A stretch of 64,000 nucleotides of DNA, taken from contig OX621165.1 of the NCBI GenBank assembly GCA_951640195.1, positions 1,116,001-1,180,000 on the forward strand, read 5' to 3'. The stretch's first letter is position 1, and each line of letters opens with the position of its first letter. The position numbers and the translations under genes were made by a program. The DNA is from Porpolomopsis calyptriformis. Lineage: Eukaryota > Basidiomycota > Agaricomycetes > Agaricales > Hygrophoraceae. Below the pieces are notes generated by a model. It did not search any database and was not told where the DNA came from. It saw only the letters and a program-made list of their open reading frames with translations. Of this stretch, positions 1 to 11,658 are shown in pieces.

Positions 1-128
1 GATACAACCATAGCGGATGTCATCGTCGTCGTTGAGAGCACCGACTACATGAGGACATAACGTAACACGGCTAATAATATATCAACCGCACTTCAAGTCG
101 CCGTCTCAATAGACCACGAGGCACTCCC

Positions 129-1730
129 ATGAATCTCACTACCATTCACCCACACCAAACCGCAGTTTACCTTCGCACATTACCTGCCATACGCCAAAGG
201 TGCACAAGCCTCTTTGACCTCGCAACTCACCATCGCCTCGAATACTTTGACTACCACCCAGACAAAGAACCCCTCGTAGCCGCTTTCTGTATCGACATCA
301 TTCATGTAAACCATTCCTTCCCGGTTATTCAGAGCTTTCTCATTCGCTCTCTTCTAGCGTGATTATGGCACAGATTACGCCTCCGTCAGTTCCTCCTACC
401 TCCCTTTCCTCTCACCTCACTTCACTCATCACAGATCCCCCCTCACGGCCGCTGGAGACACCTCGACGCCGGCCACCCCCGCATCCAGCCCCTGATCTCC
501 CAATGGTCCGTCGACCCACGCGAGACCTGCAAACGCCTCATCGATCTCTTCCTCGTCTCCGTCCTCCTCGACGCCGGTGCAGGCACCGCTTGGGCCTACC
601 GCGAACTCCCTTCCGGCCACACATTCACCCGCTCAGAGGGACTCGCCGTCGCCTCCCTCCATATGTTCACACAAGGATTCTTCTCGGGGGAGAGCGACCA
701 GCCTTGCAGAGTCGACGGTACGCCCACTCACACACCCGTCATTCCATCTTTTCCTTACACCTCCTCCAGCAACCGGACTCTCGCGCGTCACGCCAGAGAA
801 TACTGCCCTAGCGATGCAAGTCACCGACTCCAACCCCATGGTTGGCCTCCAAGGTCGCGCCACCCTACTCTACCATCTCTCTTCCGCCCTCAAATCGAAT
901 CCAACCTTCTTCGGTCAAGATGCCCGACCCGGGAATCTCATCGGTGCGGAAAACACTTTTACATTTATCATTAGTACCCACCCCCGCCGCAGATTTCCTC
1001 GAATCCGAGTCCATCCCGGACACCGCAGACACCACAACCCGCCAGGTGCCCATCGCCGCTCTCTGGTACGCCCTCATCACCGGCCTGAGCTCCATCTGGC
1101 CCGCATCCAGGACCACCCTGAACGGGATCTCTCTCGGCGACGTTTGGCCCTGCCCCGCCCTCGCATCCGGTCTCGAACAAGGCGCCGATCTCATCCCCTT
1201 CCACAAACTCACCGCGTGGATCACTTATAGCCTCATCGAGCCCATCGAGCGCATCCTCCCCTGGAAGTTTACCGGGAAAGAGGATATGACCGGTCTGCCC
1301 GAGTACCGCAACGGTATGCAACCCATCACCTTCCCTTACCCAGTCATATCATCTAAAAACCCAGGCGGACTCCTCCTCGATCTTGGCGTGCTTTCGTTGA
1401 AGCCGGATAATACTCTCCCGGTTGACCCCAAGTCCGGTCTTCCTCGTCTTCCCCCTTCCCACCCTGCCATCGTGGAATGGCGGGCGATGACCGTCATCGA
1501 ACTGTAAGTTTGTCCCCAATCATCATCATTCTTCTCCTCACGGCCATCTCTTCAGAGATCGGATTGCAGATGCCATCCGCGAAAAATTGGGTCTCTCATC
1601 AGCTCAGTTGTCGCTCGCCCAGATACTCGAAAGCGCCACTTGGAAAGGCGGTCGGGAGATCGCTAGACAGAAACGTCCAGAGACTGGAGGTCCACCGATC
1701 GAGATCGAGAGTGATGGCACGGTGTTTTAA
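129..1730 (+). CDS. URC4: DUF1688 / Urc4-like uracil catabolism protein
   Basis: Seven exons: 129-305, 358-384, 435-717, 770-943, 993-1313, 1365-1503, 1556-1730. They sum to 1296 nt (431 residues plus stop), and every junction is GT-AG and restores the family's reading frame. Recognisable family segments are AVYLRTLPAIRQRC near the N-terminus, CIDIIHRDYGTDYAS across the first junction, PPHGRWRHLDAGHPRI, DPRETCKRLIDLFLVS, and LPWKFTGKEDMTGLPEYRNGG. The family (DUF1688; Urc4 in Lachancea kluyveri, Urg3 in fission yeast) belongs to the URC route, in which uracil is used as a nitrogen source; its exact biochemical step is not well defined. The second exon is only 27 nt. The start is the first ATG that gives a normal family N-terminus. 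The gene looks intact. I am confident of the family and less so of the exact start. Confidence 0.88.
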
Positions 1731-1941
1731 AGACGCGTTGATTGTAACTTGGAATCAGCCATTATATTGCTACAAGACTAGCTGCAAGAAAAGTGTATAT
1801 TTTATCCGAGTATCATTCATCTATGTCTCAGCTGTCGCGCAAGTCGCAAGCAAAGGAAAAATGAAACAGCAGCCGATACGCCTCCAATCCTGTTTGACCA
1901 CACCGGTCATCATCTGCAAAATAATAATGGGAAGGTAAAAC

Positions 1942-4451
1942 CTACTGGAACACAATGGCAACTGGATTCGGCCCCGTAACAGCTGCTCCTCCAGCTTCTT
2001 GCCGTACAGGTAAAAGCACCGTCCCTCTGTTCGTCGAAACGGCGCCAGCCGCTGGAGACGTCCCGTTACCCACGGGCGCGATGATCCCTGGGTGATGGCC
2101 ATGGAGCACAGACTTGTGTGGCTCGAAGATGGCGAACACTAGCGCAGCCATCCCGGTCACCAAAAACTGCGGGATCACAATAAAAATGTTGTGTATCCCC
2201 TAGAAATAATGTTTATACCACCAGACAAAGTCAAAAACGTGGGCGGACTGACGAGAATGATACCAGCTTTGTCGCTCAGCGCTCCGCCGCCGTTACCACC
2301 GGTACTGCTATCCACTTCTTCCCCTTCGCCCTCGTATGCGCGTCCGTTGGTAACGCTCACGTCTGCAAGGCTAACGCGCGCAGCCGAGCTTCGTACGATA
2401 GGCTGCGGCCCGTCCACCCGTTCCCTCTCAACAGATGACGATCGCGATTGAGGTACCTCATCTGCTTCTTCATCATCCCCCGCCAAAAAATGCCTCTCTT
2501 CCTCCTCATCCGAAAGACGTCTATTAGTCGATGTTCTCCTCGTTCGTGTGTCCAACAGTCTGATGGGCCTGTCGTCGTCAGCACAAGGCTCCGTCAAGAC
2601 CGCCTCCGCCAGCTGCGCATGAAATCTGCCGGTTAGCACACAAAAATATAGTGAAATGAATGCTTACCAGTGAGTATGGTGCCCACTGCGCGATAGCCCA
2701 TGAAAGTCCAGTGACAGAAATCAATAATGTCGCCCCAAGAACGCTCGACGTAAAGCTATGTCACGTCGAGACCCAATTAGCCAAAGAATATTCCCGCACA
2801 TATGCAGAATACTCACAAAGTAGCAGCCATACAACCTACAAACACGGCATACGACATCGCCCAAAGGTTTATCATGGACACCTGCAGTCGATCGAAACAT
2901 GACCTCCGCTCCACTGAGGGACTCAATGCAGTCGTGCCCTGCCCTGATCTTGCCTCGCGCACGAAAATTGGTAGAAACACGTTAGCGGCGAGGGAAATGA
3001 GTGAACTATAGAACAGTGCGCGGGAGCCGAGACGGTTCGCTTCTGCCTCAAGAGCCTCGGTAGCGGAAGGGTCAGCATCTGGAGGCAGGGGCGAGGCACG
3101 TTTGTGAAGTTCGCCCACATAAACAGTGGTATAAAACAGGAGCGGAAACCAGGCTATGGAGGAGCTGAGATGCATGAATGACAAGCAACAGAGAGAGACC
3201 GGGAGCAACTTACAAAAACTGGATCATGAACTGTCGTCATGATCCCGATTGTCAGATGAAACGGATAACAAGCAGAATGAGAAGACAAAACAAACAATCT
3301 GTCGGATGACACTAGGAAGGGTCCACATATTCTTGAACAGGATTCGCATTTTATTGACGAATCCGTGACTACCCTTGCCGCTGCTACGAGTCCAACGTTA
3401 ACCTGGATGTTTCACTTCGAGACGGGGAGAAGGCGTACACGGAAGATAACAAGACCCTTTCCTTCACAAATGTCGATGTAACGCATTGCACAGCAAGCAA
3501 CAGAAAGGATGCGAAAACCGACATCACTTCCAATTGTTCTGAACCAAAAATAGGAAATATCTTCGGCATATCAATGTTGCCACTACGTCCCCCGATAATC
3601 AAAGTCAAAGTGAGGCATCGAAAGATTGCACTCTTGGAGGCACGCACACGAAAAAGCCGGCGACGCTACCTACCCCGAGCATTCGCGCTGCCCAGGCATT
3701 TCCACTGGCTTGTTCGGCTGTGGGCAGCATATCTACCAGCAATGCGCGATTTGTAGCTTGGACTGTCAAGGGAGTGATCAGCAAATTCAGATAAATGTGA
3801 AAAAGGAATACAAACCTGCGTTTATCGAAAAATCGATACAAAAAATGGCTAATATGGCCAGCCAAATCGTCAACACGTCATTCTATCCAAAAATTCTAAA
3901 CTTCAGAAAACGAGGGTAAACTTGAGTTACGCACGTAATATGTTCCAAGGGACGTGAATATTGAAGAGACCGCACGGGTATATCCCATTAGAAGCATGGC
4001 TGCCGCGCAAACGACAGATCCGCCTATCATGAACGGTCGCCGTCTGCCGAAGCGAGATTTTGAGTTGTCAGCGAGGACACCTGGGAGAGAAAAATCACAA
4101 GGGTTCAAAGTGCGAGTGTATGGAAACTCACCGACAAGAGGTTGCACGATCAAGCCGGAGAGTGGTCCGGCAAGGAACACCATCGCCATCGATGATTTTG
4201 TCAGCCCGAGGGATAAGAGGTACGGTGAGGCTATTCGTGCAAACATTTGGTGATAAGGTATGACCATAAGGACGCGACTTACCATAAGACATTTCTATGG
4301 ACCAAAATAACTGCACGCCAAGGAAACAGACCGTGAGTGTAGACAGGTGCGACCATCGTGGCCCCAATATTCGCGCACTGCCGACCAATTGTGATTCACT
4401 CAACTCATCTGGACCTTCTTCAGTCAATGGCAGAGCGGAGAAGCCAGTCAT
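1942..4451 (-). CDS. GPH-type sucrose/alpha-glucoside transporter-like MFS protein
   Basis: A multi-exon membrane transporter. The N-terminal exon starts at ATG 4451 (MTGFSALPLTEEGPDEL) and reaches the first helix (LTVCFLGVQLFWSIEMSY). After a short intron comes SPYLLSLGLTKSSMAMVF and then AGPLSGLIVQPLVG, followed by the loop ADNSKSRFGRRRPFMIGG; these are hallmarks of the glycoside-pentoside-hexuronide (sucrose transporter SUT/Sut1) family. Later exons carry RALLVDMLPTAEQASGNAW and a long loop with acidic residues near 3050-3100, and the last exon ends at 1942 after a hydrophobic helix (FLVTGMAALVFAIF). The expected role is proton-coupled uptake of sucrose, maltose or a related glycoside across the plasma membrane. 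At least six introns are evident but I did not fix every junction, so internal boundaries are approximate. Substrate is an inference from family. Confidence 0.8.
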
Positions 4452-4781
4452 GGATTATGGGTCTCGAATATTGCCCAACCTGCAGATGCTTTGGCAGCTT
4501 CAGTGAGCTGACGTGGAAAGAAGTCTGGGAACAAGGCGAGTGACGCGAATTTATTTGGAGCGACGGCGGGGTATGTGACTGTGTGCGTGTTTGGCAAAAG
4601 CCTCTGTTCCAAACCGTGCCCAACAAACTCTATCGAGGACCTTCATCTCGTGGAGCGGAACGATCGCAAACAGTAGTCAGGTCACCCCAATAGCAACAAC
4701 GACAAGGGCGGTGATTGGTCTGAATCTGGGCTGGTACGTTATACCCAGCATCGGGTCGGAGAGCGCACAGTTGGCCTTCAA
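4452..4781. other. intergenic, divergent promoter region
   Basis: About 330 bases between the divergent starts of the GPH transporter (minus) and the secreted membrane protein (plus). It must hold both promoters. I saw no coding signal, repeat or RNA gene. Confidence 0.5.
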
Positions 4782-5869
4782 ATGATGAAGTTATTATTGT
4801 CATTCCTTCTCGTCTTGACGTTTACCTGCCCTTTTGCGTGGAGTCAAGATACCAACTGCACCATTGACGACACAGACGCCAGTGTCTATTACAACGGTGC
4901 ATGGAACGAGATAGGGCCTACTGCTCTTGACTATGGGGGCACGCATGCTTTGAGCTCAAGCAATGATGCAACAGCGATATTCTGCTTTAAAGGTTTGCGT
5001 GGGTCTCTGTTTCTGACATTGTTGGCTTAAAACACTCTTCCAGGTGTAGCAATATATTACATGTCGCCACTATGGCCGTACCCAGTCAACACTATGCTCA
5101 CCTTGGACGGAAACCGGAGCGAATGCGTCAATTTACAGGATTTTTCTCGGCCCACAACAAACGGTGGTGCTGAGATTGTGCAGTCTGCGCCGGTATGGGG
5201 AGTTGAAGGATTGGAGAATGTTGAGCACGAGCTTGTCGTGTCGATATGTCCTGGCGGCCAGTTTGTGGTTGTGGATGCATTTATGTATGTTCCTTCCTTT
5301 CTTTTTTATCTTGTACTGACTTATTACCCAGTTTCACTGAAGTCCACCCTGTCCTGACGACTACGTCTTCAGGATCAACTTCGTTAACCAGCTCCGCTTC
5401 AAGCACTTCAGTGACCCACTCTAACGTTGTAGGTAAAGCATCTGCCACGCCAAGCCCTAGTGTCACATCCCCATCAAAGCACACGACAGCCATTGCAGCA
5501 GTTAGCGCTCTCGCTGCCTTAGCTCTCCTCACTGCCCTGTTGGCTTGTCTCTTCTGTATTCGACGCCGCAACAGGATTGCGCATCACCAAGACTCGAAGG
5601 CTTCAAATGGCGGTCGTGACGTATACGATGGCGGTTATACACCCGTTCCTTCACCATTTCCAGCCTATGCTCGCTTCCGAAGACGACCAGGCATGGTATA
5701 CGATATCACCATTACCGATCATTTCTATTCACAAGATAGAAATGACCTGCACGATAATTGGTCTTTATGTCCCACCGGTATCGAAAGCACCTTCTCGTAT
5801 TTCCGAGACTGGTTGTCATCCATGTTCTACGGCCAATCACACTCACATTCAAGCATTCCTGATTTATAA
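4782..5869 (+). CDS. secreted single-pass membrane protein of unknown function
   Basis: Three exons, 4782-4992, 5044-5284 and 5332-5869, sum to 990 nt (329 residues). The N-terminus (MMKLLLSFLLVLTFTCPFAW followed by SQ) is a typical signal peptide. The mature ectodomain has several cysteines and aromatic residues (ASVYYNGAWNEIG; MSPLWPYPVNTMLTLDG). A Ser/Thr-rich stalk encoded in exon 3 leads to one transmembrane helix rich in Ala and Leu (AIAAVSALAALALLTALLAC), followed by basic RRRNR and a cytoplasmic tail ending in IPDL. This layout (signal peptide, beta-rich ectodomain, S/T stalk, one helix, short tail) is common in a large set of uncharacterised Agaricomycete surface proteins. No enzyme motif was seen. 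I do not recognise a named family and assign no function. Confidence 0.8.
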
Positions 5870-6435
5870 ATGCTCTCGGATTTAGCAACCTCGATGAATT
5901 CACGATTTTTGTTTCACTCTCCTTCACTAACGACAAAGTCACGACCGACACGCTTATGATCAGATTCTTATCTCCCCGTCCGTTGTCGTTCCTTGCCAAC
6001 CTACATACCATTCTCCGTGTATACATGAGGTCTCCATGGAATCTCATCTGGCCATCTCTTTCCTTCCAGCAGTACCGTCCACCGGAGGAAACACAGTTGT
6101 CGACGATGGATCATCCTTACATGGTATCGATGGTTTGTCGCCAGATGGTGGATACAATTCGACCCTCATTGTTGAAAATGGATTCCAGTAAAGTAGAGGC
6201 TGTCGTAGCAACCTACTTAACCCTCAGATATTCGTACCTTTATTGCTGGAACCAACTTGAGTATCCAAGGAGATATTGGTTTCGAGATTTTGCCTAATCA
6301 AGCTTCATAATAAGGTCACCCTCCTGACCTGCATAACAAGGCTTGTTTAGTGGTAACCACCGTGAGCGGTTCCGGCAATGAGTCAAGCGTCAATACTCTT
6401 ATATAGAGGAAAGCTTGTTCTGGCCTGTGTACAGC
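5870..6435. other. intergenic
   Basis: About 566 bases between two plus-strand genes. Short open stretches around 6060-6190 resemble the ectodomain style of the preceding gene, but there is no start, splice structure or long frame, so I do not call a gene. The 3' part must contain the promoter of the VIT/vWA gene. Confidence 0.4.
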
Positions 6436-9400
6436 ATGGCTTTCCCTTACACCGAAGTTCCCCGTTATTGCGGGGTGTACTATGTCCTCATGCACAATAG
6501 TCCTCCGATCCCCGAGACATATTGGCTGCCCCAAGTCCTCCTTTCGTCGGCTTCAAAGCTTCATGATACCGCATCCAGCACCACTCTCACCCAAACCTTT
6601 GCCAACCCTTCGAAATCCGAACCCATCGAGAGCGCAAAGTACACTTTCCCGTTGTACGAGTCATGTGCGATCGTCTCCTTCAACTGCTTCATCGGCAACC
6701 GGCGCATTGTTGGCATCGTGAAGGAGAAAGAACGAGCAAAGTCCGAGTACAAGCAGGCTATAGCTCAAGGAGAGACCGCTGGGCTGCTTGAACAAAATAC
6801 CCCCGATGTTTTCAGCACCTCCCTTGGGAATATTCCCGCAGGCGAGACCATCAAGGTCGAGATAGAATATATCATGGAGCTCCAGCACGATGCCGAAATG
6901 GATGGTTTGCGATTCACCATCCCAACAAGCATTGGGCCTAGGTATGGCAGTGCACCGAGCGGCGTGAGTACGTTCGACGACGGCCAGCCAATACCAGGTG
7001 CAATCGAGGAAGGTGGTGTGAGCATCTCCGTCCAGATCACCATGCCAAGTGAGATCCGTTCAGTGCAATCGCCTTCGCACTGTATCGCAATCCATCTTGG
7101 TAGCCATGTCGAAAATGTCGAAGACAATGACTTCAATCCCAAGCACGCCATTGCGACATTAAGTCAAAAATTCGCCCAGCTAGGAGCAGACTTTATCCTC
7201 CTGATTAAATGCGCCAACCTCTCTTCTCCGCGAGCCTTACTTGAGGCTCATCCAACCATACCTGACTCGAAGGCTCTTATGGTCACCCTTGTCCCGAAAT
7301 TTGCCCTTCCCATTGGCCCCAACCCAGAGATCGTTTTCATCGCCGATCGCTCAGGTAGCATGGGAGGTCGAATGAAGCCTCTGAAATTAGCTCTCGCTGT
7401 GTTCCTCAAATCCCTTCCTGTTGGTATCAAATTTAACATTTGCTCCTTTGGTGACAACACCACGTTCTTGTGGAAGAGATCTCAACCCTACTCAGCTGAC
7501 ACCCTTGACGAGGCTCAACAACATGTTGAAAGCATGGAAGCGAACTATGGTGGGACCGAGATCCTTCCGCCCATCGAAAAGACCATCTCACGGCGATACA
7601 AGGACGTTCCACTCGACATCATGATACTCACAGATGGAGAGGTGTGGAATACCGGATCGTTGTTTGAATATATCGAGAGGGAGACTGCTTCAGGAGATGT
7701 TCGCCTGTTTAGCTTGGGTATTGGCCGGGACGTATGTCATGCACTAGTAGAGGGCATGGCAAGGATCGGAAAGGGTTTCGCACAGGTTGTTTCAGATGAG
7801 AATGAGGGAATTGAGGGAAAGGTGGTGCGTATGCTCAGAGGCTGTCTGAGTAGCCATGTCAAAGATTATAGGCTTGAGTGGGAAAGCAAACCTACCAAGG
7901 AGATGGTGAAGAGGACGGTGAAGGGGAAGGAAGGTTCAATACGGCGATCCTTTCGGATGATCAAGAGAAAGATCAATCTTTTTGACGCCAAGGCTAACTT
8001 GGATGCCCCGATTTCCACGAGCGCGGATCGATTCGCGCACCTGCCTAACCTCATTATTCCAACCGTTATCCAGGCACCATATAAACTACCCGCACTTTTC
8101 CCATTCTCTCGCTCTACTGTGTATGCAATCTTCTCTGGTGCCAGTCCCTTGCCAACATCTGTCTGGTTGCGAGGAACAACTCCATTGGGTGAAGAGTTAG
8201 AGGTTGAAATCCCTGTACAAGTCATCGAAGAAGAGGGTCGCGCTATTCACCAGCTTGCCGCACGAAAAGTCCTTCAGGAGCTTGAAGAGGGTACTAGCTA
8301 TTTGCATAGCGGAGAGTATGGTGTGGACAAAGAGAAGAATGAAGGGACTTTTATGGATTGGGTTGAGCGTGAGGGGACGCGTGTAGGGATGAGGTATGGT
8401 GTTGCAAGTAAGTGGACAAGCTTTGTTGCAGTGGAGAAGAAAACGAAGAAACTCTCGGAGGAGGACATCAAGTCGGTGACCAAGGGTAGTGAGTATTGGC
8501 TAGTTGGAGGAGCGGGAACTGGGAGCACCAGTACTGGAGGGAAGAAACGGTCAAGTCCTCGCCGCTGGCGGGCCCGGAGTTACTCCCCGTCAAGCCCTAG
8601 TCCTGAGCGGCGGGTGGCTAGGAGACGCCGCTCGCCGAGTCCTAGTCCTCGGAGGCACCATTCGCCCAATCCTAGTCCCCAACGGTATGGAAGGCGCCTT
8701 AGAGTTCAAATTTCAAGTTCGGGGGCCCTCCATCATGTGGTGGCGGTTCGCCACTCGCCAAGTTATAGTCCTGAGCGTCACAGATCTGGAGGGCGCCATT
8801 CACCAAATCCTAGCCCCGAGGGTTCTAGAGACAGGAGGAGCATCTCTCAAAGTCCTGATCTGCCTGCGCGTCCGTACTGCTTGTTAATCCCTAGTCCCGA
8901 GACTCACAGAGCTGGGAGACACCACTCACCAAATCCTAGTCCCAGGGTTTGTAGAGCTGAGACGTACATCTCGGCATCTTCTAGGCGTGCGAGTCGTTCA
9001 CCAAGTCCTAGTCCGGGGAGTTACAGCTACTCACCAAGTCCTAGCCCAAGGTGTTACAGAGCTAGGAGCATCTCGCAAAGTCCTAGTCCTGAACGTCGGA
9101 GAGTTGACGGCCACCGCTCATCAACGCCTCCATCGGTGAGGGCCGATTGTGGGGACTCTTCAGTTCAGGGCATGCCGTCCATCACATTACGGGGACGAGT
9201 GGTGAAACTCATCGCGCTGCAGACTTTTGAAGGTTCATTTCCTCTTATATCCCGGCTTGCTGACACTGTCGGCACTTGTAAGGAGGAGTTGGAGCAAAAG
9301 TTGGCAGGTTTAGGGAATAGTTTTGGTGTGGGATTGGCGGAAGAGGAGAAACGGAAGGTGTGGGCAACGATGCTAGTTGTCGTGATATTTGAAGGAAGGT

Positions 9401-9543
9401 TGAGAAGTGAGATGGAGATATGGGAGTTGGTGGTGGAGAAAGCGAGAGGGTGGATGGCGGGATTGCCGAGAGTGAAAGAAGGGGATTTAAAGAAGATTGA
9501 AGAGTTGGCAGAGGAAGTAGTGACTAGTCTGGGGGCATATTGA
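6436..9543 (+). CDS. VIT and vWA domain protein with SPSP-rich tail
   Basis: A single uninterrupted 3.1-kb frame of 1035 residues, unusual here because nearly all other genes have introns. The start ATG at 6436 gives MAFPYTEVPRYCGVYYV. The VIT domain occupies about residues 5-140 (PPIPETYWLPQV; CFIGNRRIVGIVKEKERA; IPAGETIKVEIEYIMEL). The vWA domain follows from about residue 290, with an intact MIDAS motif FIADRSGSMGGRM and the second loop MILTDGEVW. After a linker comes a region of about 200 residues (8540-9150) full of SPSPSP/SPNPSP units with Arg, then a C-terminal helical module (KVWATMLVVVIFEGRLRSEM). VIT-vWA architecture is shared with inter-alpha-trypsin inhibitor heavy chains, VWA5A and PARP4 and mediates metal-dependent protein contacts. 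The cellular role here is unknown. A decayed paralogue lies at 36,640-37,617. Confidence 0.9.
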   Translation: MAFPYTEVPRYCGVYYVLMHNSPPIPETYWLPQVLLSSASKLHDTASSTTLTQTFANPSKSEPIESAKYTFPLYESCAIVSFNCFIGNRRIVGIVKEKERAKSEYKQAIAQGETAGLLEQNTPDVFSTSLGNIPAGETIKVEIEYIMELQHDAEMDGLRFTIPTSIGPRYGSAPSGVSTFDDGQPIPGAIEEGGVSISVQITMPSEIRSVQSPSHCIAIHLGSHVENVEDNDFNPKHAIATLSQKFAQLGADFILLIKCANLSSPRALLEAHPTIPDSKALMVTLVPKFALPIGPNPEIVFIADRSGSMGGRMKPLKLALAVFLKSLPVGIKFNICSFGDNTTFLWKRSQPYSADTLDEAQQHVESMEANYGGTEILPPIEKTISRRYKDVPLDIMILTDGEVWNTGSLFEYIERETASGDVRLFSLGIGRDVCHALVEGMARIGKGFAQVVSDENEGIEGKVVRMLRGCLSSHVKDYRLEWESKPTKEMVKRTVKGKEGSIRRSFRMIKRKINLFDAKANLDAPISTSADRFAHLPNLIIPTVIQAPYKLPALFPFSRSTVYAIFSGASPLPTSVWLRGTTPLGEELEVEIPVQVIEEEGRAIHQLAARKVLQELEEGTSYLHSGEYGVDKEKNEGTFMDWVEREGTRVGMRYGVASKWTSFVAVEKKTKKLSEEDIKSVTKGSEYWLVGGAGTGSTSTGGKKRSSPRRWRARSYSPSSPSPERRVARRRRSPSPSPRRHHSPNPSPQRYGRRLRVQISSSGALHHVVAVRHSPSYSPERHRSGGRHSPNPSPEGSRDRRSISQSPDLPARPYCLLIPSPETHRAGRHHSPNPSPRVCRAETYISASSRRASRSPSPSPGSYSYSPSPSPRCYRARSISQSPSPERRRVDGHRSSTPPSVRADCGDSSVQGMPSITLRGRVVKLIALQTFEGSFPLISRLADTVGTCKEELEQKLAGLGNSFGVGLAEEEKRKVWATMLVVVIFEGRLRSEMEIWELVVEKARGWMAGLPRVKEGDLKKIEELAEEVVTSLGAY

Positions 9544-9870
9544 TCGTATCGTTCCATTTGTTATCCTGTAACACCAAGCCAGCTATGATGGAATCTTCAC
9601 ATCCAGCCCTGTACCAGAAAAAACGATGCAAGATGCGATTTGGGAAATTCGCAAGTCCACCAAGTCTGGAATGAAAGCATGTTGCCGCCATTCCTTGATA
9701 AGAAATTGAGGGACAAGTCGATTGCTCAACACGCTCAAGGATGGCTAGCCAAACGGAGTAGACCACAACTGTTCGGTACCTACACATGGACATTATTTCA
9801 TTGCCAAACGCACACTAGAATCGTACATGCAAGATATAGCAGGACTCTAATGCGCATGAACGGACGAAAC
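9544..9870. other. intergenic, convergent 3' ends
   Basis: About 327 bases between the 3' ends of the VIT/vWA gene (plus) and RPS17 (minus). It should contain both polyadenylation regions. Nothing else recognised. Confidence 0.5.
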
Positions 9871-10552
9871 TCAAGACCGTGCAGCGCCGGGAACAGATCG
9901 CCTGTCTCGCCGGGGGGCACGCTCTGGTTGTTGAGCGACGACTGGGTCGACGACGGTGATTGGGATCGAATCAAAGTTCAATGCGTGGAGTAATGCCTGA
10001 AAATGCAAATCCGCGCTCGTCAACGTCCTCAAGATCACGCTTCACCTCGAGAGACCCACCTTGGTTTCAGTATCCACCTCGAGTCCGGAGACGCTCGTAT
10101 CCAGTGCAGAGATTTCCGGGACATAATTGTCTTTTCGCTCGCGCTCTTCCTCCTGAAGTTTGAAGGAAATCCCGCGAACAGGGCCCCGCTGGATGCGCTT
10201 CATCAAATGAGTGGTGAAACCGGAAATCTTGTTTCGAAGACGTTTTGATGGTACTACCGCCTGGAAAAGGTCAAGTTTGGGTATGTGTTGTATGTTGGTA
10301 TGTATGGGATGTTTGCGAAATACACACTACTTCATCGATGATCCGTTTGTTGGTGTGGAAGTCTAGGGTGAGACGGGGGTAGCTGTGCGATGTATTATGA
10401 GGAAAAACAAGATGATTTCCTTGATAGAAACGCACTATTTCTCGATAAGAACTCTGGAGGCCCTCTTGGTAGTCTTAGTGCGAACACGGCCCTATAAACA
10501 CAAAGCAGCAAGTCAAACTTTCAGTTACCAGCGGCCAGCAAGCACTCACCAT
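9871..10552 (-). CDS. RPS17: 40S ribosomal protein S17 (eS17)
   Basis: Five exons on the minus strand: 10550-10552 (only the start codon), 10436-10491, 10328-10382, 10060-10260 and 9871-9996. They total 441 nt, 146 residues, the usual size for eS17. The encoded protein has the invariant segments [52 protein letters not shown] and [19 protein letters not shown], followed by [10 protein letters not shown]. eS17 is a structural protein of the small ribosomal subunit. The first exon carries just ATG, and the third exon is 55 nt, so automatic gene finders could easily miss this gene. It is divergently transcribed from RPS22. Confidence 0.96.
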
Positions 10553-10837
10553 TGCAAAATACGGATGGATCTGTTCTGAATCAGGTGTGCTTGGATGGGA
10601 CAAAGTGGGTGGCTTGGTGCTGTACAGTTTTGACCATAGCCACTCTCCGGATTGATACAGTCAAATTTCAGACTTTGACAATTTCAAGGTGAAGAGAAAA
10701 TGTTTCTGCAACCAGCACTCTTCACTGCCTTTGACACTCTTGATCTCTTTCTACAGGTCGTCTTGACTCGCGCTTTCCGTAGCTCGACACTCAGACTGGC
10801 CTTTCAAAACTGACCTTTAAAGAGTTCTACCTCCAAA
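10553..10837. promoter_or_regulatory. divergent promoter of RPS17 and RPS22
   Basis: Only 285 bases separate the two start codons of small-subunit ribosomal protein genes transcribed away from each other, so this interval must drive both. Pyrimidine-rich tracts lie before each start. No specific factor site is claimed. Confidence 0.75.
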
Positions 10838-11658
10838 ATGGTTCGCGTATCTGTTCTTGTGAGTTATCACTTCCGGTCGATATCCTGCTTCTTGATTCTT
10901 ATCCTACCTAGAACGACTGTCTTGTGTGTTGATATCTACTTTTTCCTCGGCGTTCTTGGTGGTTAAACCTCCTCACTTAGAATAACATCGTAAACGCCGA
11001 GCGTCGTGGGAAGCGACAAGTTCTCATCCGCCCTTCATCTAAAGTCGTCGTGAAATTCCTCAGTGTCATGCAGCGACATGGTACGAGATATCTCTGTCTT
11101 ACCTCTTTCCCCCCTGGCTATTCATCTCTCTCGGGATGATAACTACGATGGTCGTGCTGTTGCTTCTACTCGCCCGTCGTTTTAACGTTCCGAAATATCA
11201 TGTGTCCCATGTAACCAATATAACCCGAATCTCGATCCCCCCCAGATTTCGAGTTCACTGCTGTGACAACATCTCTCCTTTACCTCTACTTTTCCTTTCT
11301 CCACTCATTCATCATGCTGACCTGATTGTCTAACACCTCAGGATATATCGGCGAGTTTGAAATCATTGACGATCATCGCTCCGGGAAAATCGTCATCCAA
11401 TTGAATGGTCGGTTGAACAAGACAGGCGTTATTTCTCCTCGCTTCAATGTGCAAGCAACTCAGATTGAGTCTTGGGTCAATTTGCTACTACCCGCTCGTT
11501 CCTTTGGTATGATAATCCTGGTAAGCTGTTTCGTCGCTGTCCCTTTGATCGACTGTTGTACTCAACCAGTATTGTAGACGACGTCTTCTGGGATTCTTGA
11601 TCATGAAGAGGCACGTCGCAAAAATATTGGAGGCAAGCTACTGGGTTATGTTTATTAG
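10838..11658 (+). CDS. RPS22: 40S ribosomal protein S22/S15a (uS8)
   Basis: Five exons: 10838-10858, 10912-10923 (a 12-nt microexon), 10981-11080, 11342-11520 and 11578-11658. Together they make 393 nt, 130 residues, exactly the standard length of uS8/S15a. The protein begins [20 protein letters not shown] and includes [53 protein letters not shown], and ends with [14 protein letters not shown]. It binds the central domain of 18S rRNA in the small subunit. The third intron (11081-11341, 261 nt) is far longer than others in the window, as is common for ribosomal protein genes. Identity is essentially certain. Confidence 0.97.

Noticed and set aside
6060..6200. Possible extra exons of the secreted membrane protein gene
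   Set aside because: The preceding gene already has a complete frame with stop, and no splice sites connect the stretch to it.
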